Source: Branchiostoma lanceolatum
Taxonomy: Eukaryota > Chordata > Leptocardii > Amphioxiformes > Branchiostomatidae
DNA: 64,000 nt
Assembly: GCF_035083965.1 (NCBI RefSeq)
Contig: NC_089736.1
Coordinates: 10,068,207-10,132,206 of the forward strand
Direction of reading: 5' to 3'
Part shown: piece after piece, positions 35,142 to 48,600 of the stretch
Position numbering within the stretch: position 1 is the stretch's first letter
Layout of the letters: each line of letters begins with the position of its first letter
The notes under the pieces: generated by a model
Told to the model about the DNA's origin: nothing
Database searches by the model: none
The model's input: only the letters and a program-made list of their open reading frames with translations
Made by a program: the position numbers and the translations under genes

Positions 35142-36277
35142 CTGTGAAAAGTTCCAAAAAAGTCTTATTAAACAGGAAACACTTAGTACGAGTAGAGTCG
35201 AATCCAAGTCAACGAGAGGGGTTTTAAATGATATTTGTAATGATTTTGCATTATCTTGAATAAAATAATATCTAAGTGACAATATTTTTAAAGTTTTCAA
35301 AAAGACTGAATATGAAATTTGAATTATTCGAATTCAACTACATAGTTTGGAAACATTTTGAAAGTGACTGCACAAAAATCTCTTTATTTACAATAATTTC
35401 TAAATTTCTATGTAATTCATTCACTTTTAGAAGTATTGACAAATAAGGTAAAAATTGTAACAAATGGTGCTAATCTGTCTCTTCTGTCTGCTTCTGTACA
35501 TCTTAAGATTTCACTGCAGGACACTGGTGGGTCCTTTGTGGAGAGTCGTCAATGCATTACACCCAAAGAATTCTTCCCTATACACAAGGACGTGTGAATT
35601 ACTTTCTGCCCATACCACTGACTCATTTATATTAATGTTACAAATAATAATGCTAAGGTATGGTAAAAAAGGTAAATAATGGTAGAATGCTGTTACAAAT
35701 ATTTTCAAACTGTTAGATATAGCATATTCCACATCATGAATTTTTATAAAGTTTTAGCCTTAAACCGGGGAAATATTTATAATGTTGACGTCATAATTCA
35801 AAATATTTCCAAAGTATTAACTCTCTTACACAAATAATTACAATAATTTGAATACATTTGTAAATGATGACAATAACAACCATCTCGAAATAGCCTCTAT
35901 ATCAGTTTCTCACATGTTGATGGGGTGGAGGTCACGGCGCGGGCACATTTGTAGTAGGTCGTCGTGCAATTTTGTTTTCGTAGAATGTTTAAACAAGCTG
36001 TGACAAAACCTAGTTGAACCATCGACAAGAATCTAACACATCCTTTTCCGTAACACGCTTGATTTTGCAGGACCCAAGCACGATCATATCCCAATTAAGA
36101 ATGCCCTTAGGTTGCGATCGTGCGACGGTTGCACGGCGCAAAGTATATGACCTGACTCGACCGGTAGGCCTGATTGGGATTACCAAACGTTCGAAGTTAA
36201 AATGGCAGAAATATTATAGATTAATCGGACAGAAATAATATTTTCATCAAATGTATCAGTAGTAGAATGTATCCTAC
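35142..36277. other. Segment between distal first exon and tail module, repeated in other units
   Basis: No coding sequence supported. The stretch with gacaaaacc(t/a)a and ttaggttgcgatcgtgcgac resembles 44470-44730, 57420-57590, 58310-58560 and 61640-61850, and so marks the duplicated unit. Confidence 0.5.
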
Positions 36278-36347
36278 CTGTAGTGACGTCTTGGAATGGA
36301 AGTGGTGGCAACGGGCGACGAGCTTTGTTGTGTCCACTTTGCGCCAT
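36278..36347 (-). CDS. Distal alternative first exon for G4
   Basis: Encodes MAQSGHNKARRPLPPLPFQD and ends in phase 1 at GTAGGAT. The upstream family ATG is still present, but a 1-bp loss shifts its frame. Only the second Met (codon 11 of the family exon) gives the conserved tail. Confidence 0.6.
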
Positions 36348-36639
36348 CTCATGCGGCTCTTTTCCGTTGTGCTCATCGTCAGCAAAACAACGTAAGGGCA
36401 AGGACTATGGAGGTCGCGTGATCCATACACGAGCTGCGCAGTCTCTTCAACTCAAAATGTTATGTATTACCAAATGGATATCAAACAAAGGGTTTTTGCT
36501 TTGAATAATTGAGTTTAAATTCTGCGGTGAAAAGACACATATGGCTGTGGCTTGAAATAAGTTCTTAAAACGCTGAAAAACGATTATGAGAGACTGACAC
36601 TATTCTGGTATAACAACACCTGAAACATGTAGCTGTTGA

Positions 36640-38881
36640 TATTTATACCAAGCGTTGGTAAATCAAATATATACGTCTTACAGAGAATATTCAGGTAAAA
36701 CATGATGACTAATATATAATACGATTTGCAATGCAATCAACAAAGGGAATACAATGTGATTAGTCTGTGTTACAGGGAGAAACATCGCCCACTGGTAGAT
36801 GTGGGTGTTTGTAAAAACATCGTAAAAATGTGCTTATTAATTTTTTGGTTGGGCTGAAATTCTCTTTGAAGAAATCAATGCATTTGCAACGATATCAAAG
36901 CACAAAATCCATCTATTGTCATGGTAGATAGGAGTCATCATTCTCTGTTATTGCCATGCCAGTAATGCTGAAATGTGATGTAGACATGCCTCGGTGCTTC
37001 AGGGCAGAAATTGAGATGCCGGCATTTCCCCATTTCTATGCAATATGCCCAACTTCACGTGTGCCGAATGTTGTGCGTTTATAAAATCTGTAAAATTGGG
37101 TTGAGTTTTCTATTTTCTATTCTGATGATACAATCCTCTGCAAATGTTTTTAGTCAAGTCAAAATAGCGCTAAATTCTACAATAAGGAATTTGACGTCGT
37201 TGGGAATGTACCTCTCATGTTCGAACAACCTATTAGACTTACAGCTGATAGCCTTATGCGTATCATTATTAATAACTGTTCAATTTCATTTATTTTTGCC
37301 TTTGGCGAACCGTTTCTCAAGAAGTACGGAAAAGTGTTGAACTTGTAGATCACAAGGAAACGAAACATATCAACACATTGATAGATCCGACGAATGCTCT
37401 GGTATTTTGACATTTTATTACGAAATGCTAAATTCTTTGTCCTTATAATTTTCACTTTGAATAACACTGCTTGAATAACACTTTTTAAAGTGATATTATA
37501 ATGATAATTACACAGCATGATATGATAATAAATAGTCATGATGATAGTTACGTAATATCACACATGATTTATTAAAATTTATTGTAACACAAGTACATGT
37601 TACAAACATGACCATGTCATCTTCTATTAAGCACTGATCGTTTAGATTTTGGAGGTTGTAAAAAAAAAGTATTTCACGTCAGTGCTGGTAACGCTTCAGC
37701 AAATTGTGTGGATTTCGTGTGTATGACCTCTAAATGTTACTTGTGATATATCATCTTGTTTATAGTGGCCTGGGGCATAGGCAAATCTAACACGTCCACA
37801 AATAGTACCGCAGTAGGACATAAGGTAATTTAGTATGACTATAGGAACAAGAAGAATCAGTGTTATTAAATGACAATAATATATCAAGACATTAAATTTA
37901 TGCTGTTTTTCTTTAGAGTTTACTGTTACAACTTACAGCAACTAGCCTTTATAATGTATAGTATTTGACATTATTCATTTCCCTACAATGGCTTGTATAC
38001 GTTTGTTTTGGGCGTACATTCTTATGAATTTTAATGCTCTGGAGAAAGAACGAGAGAAAACGTTCCCAAATCACAGTCTCATTATAATTGTTGTGTACGC
38101 TTTTTAACTAATCATTGGAAGGTGTAATTGACATGCCAACGTTCAGTCGACTCCCTTAAGTAATGGAATTAACACTAAAACATCCATAGCACATAATAGA
38201 TTCGAATAAAGTCCTGGTGTTTTTATATTCTATTACGTAAAGCTAATTTCATATTCATATTCTTACTTTGGTTACGTGCTTGCTTAATGCTCTATAAGCT
38301 GTTACAATATCTCTGAGCTTCTCCATAGATCATTAACATCCAAGATTGTTCCGTGAAGCTGTATAACAGCTTTTTTTAATGAATATTTTCACATTTACTT
38401 GTAGCACCATATGTATAGTACGTGTAAGCGAACCTTAATCATTTGCCTCACTGAATACATGAAACGTGCATGTAGCAACAGACTGAGTCTGCAGGAAGAA
38501 ATGATGGTTTACTCTTTTTCCAGATTGGTGTCATGTAAATCTTTCCGAAGAAAAACCGCAACGAATAAAGGTCAACTAGCGTTCTCATTCATGAGTTTTT
38601 TCTTCCCATAGGCTTCCATGTTATATTGCGTGCTTTACATCGGCGCCTTAAGCTTCGTAATGAGATTAAAGGAAATGAACCAATGTCATTCATTCTATGT
38701 TGAGCACATTTACCCTTCATTATATGCATGTTAAAAATTGCCAACAAATTTACTATACATGCAATCTCTGTTTATGGCAATTACAATCTCCGTATCAAGC
38801 TTACAAACAACCTCTTAGCCCGTACATTCTAAAGTGCTGCAGAACAATTCTCGCTTTTTCCAAAAACTCGAGAAAGACTTT
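36640..38881. other. G4-G5 spacer (segmental copy 2)
   Basis: No gene seen. Resembles the other spacers in the same order: catcgcccactggtagatgtg (36785), ttacgaaatgctaa, the ctggagaaag element near 38040, and gttacaatatctctgagcttc near 38300. Confidence 0.55.
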
Positions 38882-40229
38882 TCACGCTGTTCCGTGGAAT
38901 GGAGAAGCCTGACAGATGTACCTGTTGCTGTTGTAGCATTCATAATCGTCCCACATATGGGTACCAGGGGACTTTGACCAGTACTGTACGCACTGTTGGG
39001 ATATTGACCACCATGCTGACTCGGTAGAAGAATGTGACTTTGGCTCTCCTGGGTTCCATCCCTAACAGAATGTCAAGAACTGAGAAACATGACCCAATTA
39101 TCTTTAATCTGAGTGCACATTTCTCTGCAATCCATTTCCAAGATGCAGTACTCAGAATATCACTCCAATATTTCTGAGACATAACAACATAAATACCAGT
39201 AGCAGAAACAATGCAGGTGATGACTATTACGCAAAACTGTCTTATTGTTGTGTTTGTGTCTGCCTCTCTGTGTGCTTTTGTGTTTCAGCATATTTGTGGG
39301 CAGTATAACGTAAGAACCTCTAAATGGATTGTGATATTTGGTGTGTGGGTAGGTGTTGGGAAGACGTCAATGTCAATTTTGGGCCGCCTGGCAGTTTTCT
39401 TTTGTACTGCAGCAGAATTTTGAAGTGCCATAATTCCTCAGTAGTAAATGATGGGAATGTCATACTTGTGACATGTGGAAGCTACTGAAATGCAGGGCTC
39501 TGCATACATCATGTAAATTGGAAGTCATTTGCATAATTTATGATAAAATTGGAACATTGATTTTGCCAACAGAAAGGCTTTTCTCACATGATGGAGATAT
39601 GATTGATGAAATCTAAGTTTCCGAAATTCTAGTGTTGAGTGTAGATGACCGTAAATGTATGTACTACAAGTTGTGTTGTAGCTGTGAACATGGTACCATG
39701 ATACCAACTGTACCTTCATTGCCTTAACCTCCTACGGAGTTATGTATTGTTTTTATTGTGTTTGTCCGTTAGGGTAGTTATACACAAAGGCACGTAGCGT
39801 GACAAAAAACAATGATCAAAGGACAGTATATGATATTAATGTGTCAACAGAGTAAGGTCATCAAGGAAAGACAACATTGAAGAGGGTAAATTCTGCTTTT
39901 AGGGAATAATGATTGAGATGACTCCAAACCAACAGCACACAGTTCGTGTTAACATACCTTGTAGTCATCCTTTTTTATGTGAGACCCGTCAGCCCATTGC
40001 CAGGTTGTTCTGAAGGGACCGCCTTGTTTCAAACCGATCCAGTAGTCATTATGTTTTGGAAAAGCCTTAAGAAGGTTTCTCAGAGCGACATCCAGTTCCC
40101 TAGTTTTGGGCATGGCCAGTACGGCTCCGTCTTTCTCACAGACCGCCTGGGCGCCATTGTAGTTCATTTTGTTATGATAAACCCGGAAACAACTATGGGC
40201 AATCAGTTGGTAGCCATATTTGCATTCAG
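38882..40229 (-). CDS. G5 C-type lectin domain (two exons)
   Basis: Exons 39958-40229 and 38882-39061 join in phase 0. Landmarks: CFRVYHNKMNY, YWIGLKQ, WADGS, GWNPGEPKS, CVQYW, WDDYEC, YICQAS. EPN is EPK and the WND site reads WDD. Relative to G4 there are five extra residues in the loop before the exon junction. Confidence 0.85.
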
Positions 40230-43200
40230 CTGAAACAGTCACATAGAACTTTGGTCATAATTTATTCTTATTTGACATGGATTACAAAATGTTTGGCTTA
40301 ACCCCACAGTAGAAGTTCATTCATTCTATCAAAGCTCATATGCCACATTTCTTTGGGATATAATATATTCACAAACAGAGTCACAGATAAGAGTATATAA
40401 ACCAAATTATGTGTCAGGTACCGTAGGGCTGCATCCTAAATTCTGGGACGTTCTACTTTTAGGCCTGAAAAAGGTATGATTTATTCTCTACGAATTGTGG
40501 GTTCTAATTATACTACTATGTTGGTAAATTCCCGGGCCAGAGTGTCTGTCAGACAGCAGTTATAACATTATATGTTGTATTTGGTGACATATGCATGGGA
40601 ACAGGCGAGCTATTTGGTCTGTAATTTCAGCTAATGTAATTAAATCTGTATAACCTACCTTCGCATGTTGGTGATCCTCCACTCCAAGTCCCGTCAGACT
40701 GACAGGTGAGTGTAGAAGTACCGACCAGCTTGTATCCCGGGTCACACGTGAAGGTGACCACGTCTCTGTAGGTGTTGGAGCCAGTCACGGCACCTTGTGC
40801 TGGGGGTCTCAGTCTGGCGCATCGTACAGCTGTATAGAGATACAAATGACATCATCAAGTTATGAAGCCTTTCAAAGGCATTTACATTATTTCTGAACAT
40901 TTTACGGACAGAAATCATCTGGTTTAGTCTCAAATTCTCATCAGATAATCAGATGAATACTTTGTACAACTCTGGAAAATGTGAGGTCAAACGATGTGTA
41001 GAGGAAGTTATTAGAAATATGTTTTTTAGAATCCAAATGCCGGAATCCGTTTGATCACTTCTTCCTTACATCATAAGCTATCTGCCACCACACAATCAAT
41101 ACCATAGCACGTCCAGGTCAAAAGATACAAAAAACGGAAGTTCTGCTGCATTACCAAGGCCAGTTACTCTGATATACACGAAATAGATAGGCATGTAAAT
41201 ATTACCTGTGCATGTTGGTGATCCTCCACTCCAAGTCCCGTCAGACTGACAGGTGAGTGAAGAAGTACCGACCAGCTTGTATCCTGGGTCACATGTGAAG
41301 GTGGCCACGTCTCTGTAGGAGTTGGAGCCAGTCACAGTACCGTGTGATGGGGGTGTCAGCTTAGAACACTGCAGTACGGTTGTCATCTTTGGAGGCGAGG
41401 TTGTCACTTGTGGCTGTGTTGATGTAACTTGTGGCAGTGTAGTTGTCCTCTGTGGCAGTGCAGTTGTCCTCTGTGGCAGTGTAGTTGTCCTCTGTGGCAG
41501 TGTAGTTGTCACCTGTGGCAGTGTAGTTGTTGCCTGTGGCAGTGTGGCTGTCACCTGTTGCAGTGTGGTTGTCATCTGTGACAGTGCAGTTGTCGCTTGT
41601 GGCAGTGTAGTTTTCGCCTGTGGCAGTGTAGTTGTCACCTGTAGCAGTGAAGTTGTCATCTGTGGCAGTGTAGTTGTCGCCTGTGGCAGTGTGGCTGTCA
41701 CCTGTTGCAGTGTGGTTGTCATCTGTGACAGTGTGGTTGTCGCCTGTGGCAGTGTGGTTGTCACCTGTTGCAGTGTAGTTGTCACCTGTGGCAGTGTAGT
41801 TGTCACCTGTGGCAGTGTGGTTGTCATCTGTGACAGTGTGGTTGTCGCCTGTGGCAGTGTGGTTGTCACCTGTTGCAGTGTAGTTGTCACCTGTGGCAGT
41901 GTAGTTGTCACCTGTGGCAGTGTAGTTGTCATCTGTGACAGTGTGGTTGTCGCCTGTGGCAGTGTGGTTGTCACCTGTTGCAGTGTGGTTGTCACCTGTG
42001 GCAGTGTGGTTGTCACCTGTGGCTGTGTAGTTGTCGCCTGTGGCAGTGTAGTTGTCACCTGTGGCAGTGTGGTTGTCACCTGTGACGGTGTAGATGTCCT
42101 CTTTGGTGGTTCAATTGTCACCCCTAGCAACACAGTTGTCACCTGTGGCAGTTTAGTTGTTACAACATCATGACTGGTGGTCTGTTGACAGAGGTAAACC
42201 AAATGTGATAATGATGCTGGTATACTTGAAAACAGAACATAATCTGAAGGTACTACGTCTCTACTTACTCAAAGATACAAAATGATGTTTATACATGTAC
42301 TTAGATTTTACTTACTTGAGTTGCAGTAATCAGCATGAACTCAGATGTTGTTGCTGTTCCGATTGAAGGAGGAAACATGCTGGTTGCCAGATGGAGTCTG
42401 GTTGCAGATGTGTGGGTATTTGTTACACCAACGGCTGGATTTGTCAGAGTGACTGGGTTGTAGGTTGCAGTCACGTTGGTAGTTGTTCCAGGCTTCGGTG
42501 GTGTCCAATTGGCCATCACAAAGGGCTATCAAGAATAGAGGCAAGTCGCATTTTATTTGAAGCGTGATTATTAATGATGAGCAAAGTAACATGTGTTATT
42601 ATCATTATTATTTAGGCCATATTGATATATGACATATTTTCCTGGTTGTGAGTCCCTTTAAAGTTACTGTAATGATCTAAGCAAGAGGGCTGGACAAGCT
42701 GGATTATGATTTGGAGTACTATTCTCATCCTTGTCATTATTTATTTACCATTTTTATCATTATCGTTATTATTTTCATTATCATCATCATCATTATACAT
42801 TGTACGTTATTTTTTTGCTTGTATACCACTGTATGTACATGCATGGCTTATTTGATTTTATTTGCAATATATTTTATATTTTTTTGTTTTATACTGCAAA
42901 GCAGTGTCAATCACTAAGCTGGGCAACCCTGGATAAAGATGACAGAAAATGAATAAATCTGAATATATTAACTGCCTGCATGAATCAATCTGAAATAAAC
43001 TTTCCTACAAAATTTGTATTATTGTAAAGAATCAAAATTAAACAATAGCCTTCCTTTCTAAGATAGATCTTCATTTTTTGAACAGCATTTGTTACTTGGG
43101 TAGAGAAGATCATTAACTGATATACATTATGCAAATGAGGTCATTATTTGCATAATCAATGAGAAACCTTTTCAATACGTCAGCTGTCAAGGTTGACATT

Positions 43201-45691
43201 ATTTGACGAAGGTATGAGGTCCTGGATCTCTAGTTTGTACATCTGAGAACCAACAGCATACATTTGTTTGATGTTATGATGTTATTTGCTTGAAATGTAA
43301 AAGTTCTGAAAGTTTCATCAATTTCAATGACTTGTCTCACAAATTCTTATACTTATATTTAAGATATATTAGATGATTTTGACTGTGGATACAAAACTAA
43401 CATCACGAATGACTTTTTGAATGTAATGTTGAATACTAACCGTGTGTATGTCAGCTTGTCCTCCTGGTGCGGCTGTGAGATGAACGATGATACCAGCTCC
43501 TGTGCCTAGAAAGACAACCGCTGCAATAGCGATGATGATGACAAGACGGGAACGGTCAAAAACCACCTTGCAGCGTGAAGAGAACCCACAAATACTTGCC
43601 GTATCATTTGTATCTGTGAAGATCAGTATATTTCATATTAAATCTTTCAAATATATCATTTATGTTGATTGATGCTATCAAACTTTGCAATGATTAACAG
43701 GACTAAGAAGAGATTCTGCTTTCAGAATTTCACTGGTAGACCTATATGTATACATGTATACATTGTTAAGCATCAACTATTTGGGTTGTCCTTTATCGTA
43801 TCTACATGTTATGAAATAATGTTAAACCTTTCCTACTTTTTAATGTTAATGGCGAGGCATGGGCATTGTTTAACATTTCGTGAATTGAAACATCAATTAA
43901 AAAGCAGCAATTGTTTGTCACGTCCATTTTGAATTGCATATGCACTTTGTTTTCAAGATGCTTTCTACCATATACAATGATATACATCGCCTCAAGGAAA
44001 CTACTGACATATCAAATGATTTCTATTAGGTATTTTATTGTTTAAACTGTAACCATACATCTTCATGTATTTCGATACAATTCAATGCATCCAGCATACT
44101 TAACACAAAACGTTCATTAGATAAACCGCATGTATTGACTCTCATTCCAATGCTATTCAAAAACTACTAAACCGCACTTTATTTGGTAATAATAAATATC
44201 ACTAAAGGGTGTATCATTAGCTGTCTTTACCTTGTCGTAAGGCACCAGGTACATATATCCCGTTGTAAACAAGGCCAGAAATGTTACAATCTGTAGTTTT
44301 GGGGAGTGAGTCGTCTGTCCCTTTGTCAGCTGGTTGCTGCCGTAGGTTGTTGACGTCATCCTTGTCGATAAAGATGTACATGTGGCTGTCTCTATTGTCA
44401 TGAATGTCTGAAGAAGCAAACAGCAGAAATAAAATAAGGAGCATACAACAATACGCCCTGCACATTTGGTGATTGGAGTGGAGGTTACGGCGCCGTTACA
44501 TTCGAATTCGTCGTAGGTTGTCTTGCGATTTTGATTTCGTATAATTTTTTTAACAAGCTGTGACAATACCAAATTAAACGACGCAAGTATCTTAAGTCTT
44601 TTCCATAACAAGGCAGCTGAATTTTGCATGCAGGACACAAGAACGATTATCCCCAAAACGGCCTTAGGTTGCGATCGTGCGACTATTGCACGACATATGT
44701 GACGTCTTGGAGATCAATTGTCTCGACCGAGAGGCCTGGTAAAGAGTGAAGTTACCCAAAGTTTGAAATACAATGGCAGAAATTTCAAATATTTATCTTG
44801 GCAGAAAAATAATTGAATAATTCCACAAAACAAATGCGTATGTGGTGAATATAGTCGACTGGACTATACAAGAGATAGCCCAGTCTTTTATATTCATCAA
44901 ATGTATCAGTAGTAGAGTCTATTCTACCTGTGGTGACGTCTTGGCTTGGAAGTGACGGCAACGGGCGACGAGCTTTGTTGGGTCCACTCTGCGCCATCTG
45001 GAGCGGCTCTTTTTTCGTTGTGCTTATCGTTGGCGAAGAAACTGAAGGACAAGGACAGTGGATGTCATGTGATCAAATCACGAGTTGTGCAATCTCTTCA
45101 ACTAAAAATGTATGTATGACCGACTGGATATCAAAGAAAACGTTTTTTTCGTGATGCAATTTACTAAATTCAGTGGTTAAATGCTCATCCGACCGATACA
45201 TTTTTGGGACTTATCTATGACCGTATGGGTTTCAAACGGACCCCATACTGTTTTGCTCATAAATATCTTATCATTATATATGCAGACAATGAGGAGAACC
45301 CCATTTTGCTGTAGAAATCTTTAACTTCCTTTATTTCAACAATCTTGTGTCTTATTATTTTACAAAACAATTTTTGCTGTAAAACACTGATAGCATAAAC
45401 GTGTTATTGAACAAGGATCCAGGACAGTTAGAACATACGTAAAAGATAAAGAATTTATAATGTGTCTGAGTCATAGTCCACCTAAACACACAGTCACGTT
45501 CTTATAGCTTTGTCAATTTTCTTCTTTTTCGCTTAGCTCTTTTTGTAATGGCTCTTTTTGAGTATAGATAGATAAGTATGATATATCCTACCTGTAGTGG
45601 CGTCTGGATAAGGAACTGGTGGCAACGGGCGACGAGCTTTGTTGCCCCCACTGTCTGCCATCTGACGCGGCTCTTTTTCTGTTGTGCTCAT
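38882..45691 (-). CDS. G5: type II C-type-lectin receptor with long stalk and two CCP domains
   Basis: Eight exons: 45592-45691, 44231-44407, 43441-43613, 42316-42525, 41206-42181, 40659-40829, 39958-40229, 38882-39061. Total 2259 bp, 752 residues, no stop. Residues 1-33 are the SH3-ligand-like tail (RPLPPVP), 34-93 the tyrosine module (MYIFIDKDD, IYVPGALRQ), about 116-137 the transmembrane helix, and 151-220 a PST region. Residues 221-488 are a very long Thr-rich heptad stalk, 489-603 two CCPs, and 604-752 the CTLD. It has fewer CCPs than G4 and G6 and a longer stalk, so the head may be held at similar distance by other means (inference). A second first exon at 44928-44997 can replace the first in frame. 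Confidence 0.82.
40659..40829 (-). CDS. G5 CCP2 exon
   Basis: 171-bp phase 1-1 exon encoding one sushi domain with the four Cys and the closing Trp region (GTWSGGSPTCEG). Closest in look to G4 CCP6. Confidence 0.85.
41376..42181 (-). CDS. G5 mucin-like heptad stalk with 105-bp higher-order repeat
   Basis: About 38 heptads of the form VTTTLPQ (21 bp each), expected to be heavily O-glycosylated. In the middle, five heptads (LPQ, LPQ, LQQ, LPQ, LSQM) form a 105-bp unit repeated three times; the marker atctgtgaca recurs at about 41721, 41826 and 41931. The exon continues into CCP1 (41206-41375). The antisense strand is also open across the array, but that is a by-product of the repeat. Confidence 0.88.
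42526..43440. other. G5 intron with low-complexity tract and repeat fragment
   Basis: Bases about 42725-42800 are an ATT/ATC-rich simple tract. About 43085-43245 is a fragment of the dispersed element seen at 15844-16883. No coding sequence. Confidence 0.5.
43441..43613 (-). CDS. G5 transmembrane exon
   Basis: 173 bp, phase 1 to 0. FSSRCKVVFDRSR precedes the helix (LVIIIAIAAVVFLGTGAGII), followed by GGQADIHT. Confidence 0.85.
44231..44407 (-). CDS. G5 tail-module exon (type Q)
   Basis: 177 bp, phase 1-1. Encodes SHMYIFIDKDDVNNLRQQ and GIYVPGALRQG. The core reads Y-I-F-I rather than Y-x-Y-I, so one of the two tyrosines is lost. Confidence 0.82.
44928..44997 (-). CDS. G5 proximal alternative first exon
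   Basis: Encodes MAQSGPNKARRPLPSLPSQD, phase 1 out at GTAGAAT. The family start codon is ATA here (45025-45027), so translation would have to begin at the second Met. Confidence 0.6.
45592..45691 (-). CDS. G5 distal first exon
   Basis: 100 bp, phase 1 out at GTAGGAT. Encodes MSTTEKEPRQMADSGGNKAR and RPLPPVPYPD, with the family start codon intact. Confidence 0.78.
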
Positions 45692-48600
45692 CGTCGGCCA
45701 AGCAACGATGACAAGAATAATGGAGGTCGTGTGATCAATATACACGAGTTGCGCAGTCTCTACAACTCAAAATGTTATGTATTACCGACTGTATGAAATA
45801 CGTTTTTGCTTTGTACATTTAATTGAATCAGTGGCGAAAAGCCACGTGAATGTGGCTTGAAAGAAATTCTTAAAAGGATGACGAATGATTATGAGATACC
45901 GACACTATATACATATAATTCTGGTAAAACAATAACTGAAACTGGGAACCGTTGATATCTATACTAAGCGTTGGCAAAGCCAATATCTACGTCTTCAATA
46001 TCTACCTAGACAAGACAGAGTGATTGGTCTGCGTTGCAGGCAGAATCATCGCCCACGTGCACTGGTAAATGATTTTTTTTTTTAAACATCGTAAACAAGA
46101 AAGGTAATAAAAGTATTGCCATGGCGACGATTGCAAGTTTTTGGAATACTGGATGGTTTTCTCCTTTTTACATATGATCATATCTTGCACTACTTGTTGT
46201 TTTAGCATTGTTGGGCATTCTCTTTATACTCAAACAACTAAGGTGGAAATACTTTCCTTGATCACATTCAGCATTGTGACATTCCAGGAGCTTCTCTCCC
46301 TGAGATGGCTATGTATTGCACAGACATATAGTGGTGCAAAGCAAGGCACTTCCTTTTTGGCTTCTTGCCTGCTTGTCTTAACTCTGGTACCCGGCTACAG
46401 TGTGGACAGTACCAGGTATTTCTCAAAGAAACCCCATCAATTCCATACATTCATTCCATTCATCATATTTGCAAAGCCCCGTGACGTCACGTGAAAGCCG
46501 AGAGTGGCATGTCGGAATGGTTATACCACAGCACATACGCGGATTCACCGGAAGTACAACCAAACAAAAAACATAATATAACTGTTTGGCGCACTCCTGA
46601 AGCGTCGCCAAAAATTTATTGTTTTGTTTATTTTTCTATTGTGGATATCATACAATTGTCTGCAAATATTTTAAGACATGTCAAAATAGCTCTAAATTCT
46701 ACAATAACAAATTTGTCGTAGTTGGGAATGTACCCTTTATGTTCGAACTTTCTATATATTAGCGTTACAGCTGATGCCCAGGTGATTATCATACAATGTG
46801 GTCACTGTTAAATTTGATTTTTTTTGTTGCCTTTAGTGAACCAATTCCCGAGAAGTACGGAAAAGACTTCAACTTGTAGATCGCGAGGAATAAAAACATA
46901 TATAACACATTGACGAATGTACTGGTATTATCACATTTTATTACGAAATGCTAATTATATGTGCATTTTCTTGATGTAAGCTTTTATATGTCATCTTGTT
47001 AATAACGGCGTGTTTGGTGTATAAGCACTACAATATTACATAAGATAATTTATAATAAGTATAAGAGCAAAAAATAATGTGTTATTATGACATTCATCTG
47101 TCAAATCATCACATTTATCCTGTTCCTACATTTAGGTTTTATAAGTACTACATGTTTTACAAGACACAGCAACCAGCCCATATACTGTGGAGTCTTCAAA
47201 TGTAATTTCGTCTGAAAAAAGAAAGATAATTTCCAACAGTGGCCTGCCAACATTTGAGTCTGGGCGTACATTCCTACGAATGTTTTGGAAAAAGGAAAAT
47301 AGCTGAGTGACGTTTTCATCGACTTCAGTGACGAGACAACCTTCGCAAATCACAGTGTCATAACAATAGTTGTGTACGCTTTTTAACCCAACTAATCATT
47401 GGAAGGTGGTATCAACATGCCAACCTCGAGTCGATTCCCTTATGTTAAACTAAACGCTAAAAACTTTATAGCATATAATAGATTCGACTAATGTCCTGAT
47501 ATTTCATTACGTAATGTTTTTTTGTACTCATATGCTTAACATTCTTACTTTGATTACTTGTTTGCTTAGCACTCTACAAGCTGTTACAAGATCTCTGAGC
47601 CTCTTCATACATCATTAACACATACTACAAAATTGTTCCGTGATGCTGAATAACAGCTTTTTTAAAGAACACGTTTACATTGAATTGCAGCATCATATAT
47701 GTTGTACTGAATAGTCTTGTAATCGAACCTCAATCACTTGCCTCGCATAACCTCACTGAACGAATAAAATAAATTAAAGGTGCATGTAGCAAGAGACTGC
47801 GTCCAAAAACTTTGAAAATGATATTGCGAACTCGCCATAAGCTTTAGTAAACGGACAAATAAACGTTGCCTCTCATACATGTCTTTGCTAAATGAAGTGA
47901 TTCGATATAGACTGAAACAACAGCTATGTTGAAACAATTCTATTGAGATGACATATGAAGCAATGGCGGTACATGCAATGCAACGTTAGTTAACCTTTAG
48001 TCGTTGCGTACCTATATTCGTTGTTTTTAACAACGGTGTATTGAGGAGATCCTCGGTGAAAATGAAAATTATGCAAATTGCAACATCAGTAATACCACCA
48101 GCATTGCAAACTTGAGAAATTCTAAAACACAGATACGGTTCCCCGGATGAGATAAATGTTACATCCGCTCAAAATAATTATTCATAGGACAACTGAATGA
48201 CATTTGTTTTGCTGACCCGCAACGGGACTCAAAGTGTGATAAATCATCAAGAAATTACTTTTTGTTGCCACGACGCTGTGACGCACTTTGGAATCGAACG
48301 GCCGCCATTTTATCTCAGTTCTGGGTTCCATCCCAAAAAGTTTAACCTTTGACACGAAAATGTCGAGGGAAGGGCGCGTGCAGGATACTTGTAGATTGCT
48401 GAACTACAAACTGAGGATTATTTGTATCGCAATAGCTGTTGTATGCCGTTAACGTCCCGATAATTATTGCATAAGTTTCAGGGGAAGTCATGGCGCAAGG
48501 ATCGACTTTATGTGCCACGTTCTACTGACACAATAACCATACATGTATTTTGCTACTAAAACGCAGTTTAACGCTTGCCACTTGGTACTTCATCATCGTC

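Noticed and set aside
41322..42173. Long plus-strand open frame (283 codons of VVVTCGS-type repeats)
   Set aside because: It is the exact antisense of the G5 stalk; the 21-bp repeat keeps several frames open. No domain, and no splice context of its own.
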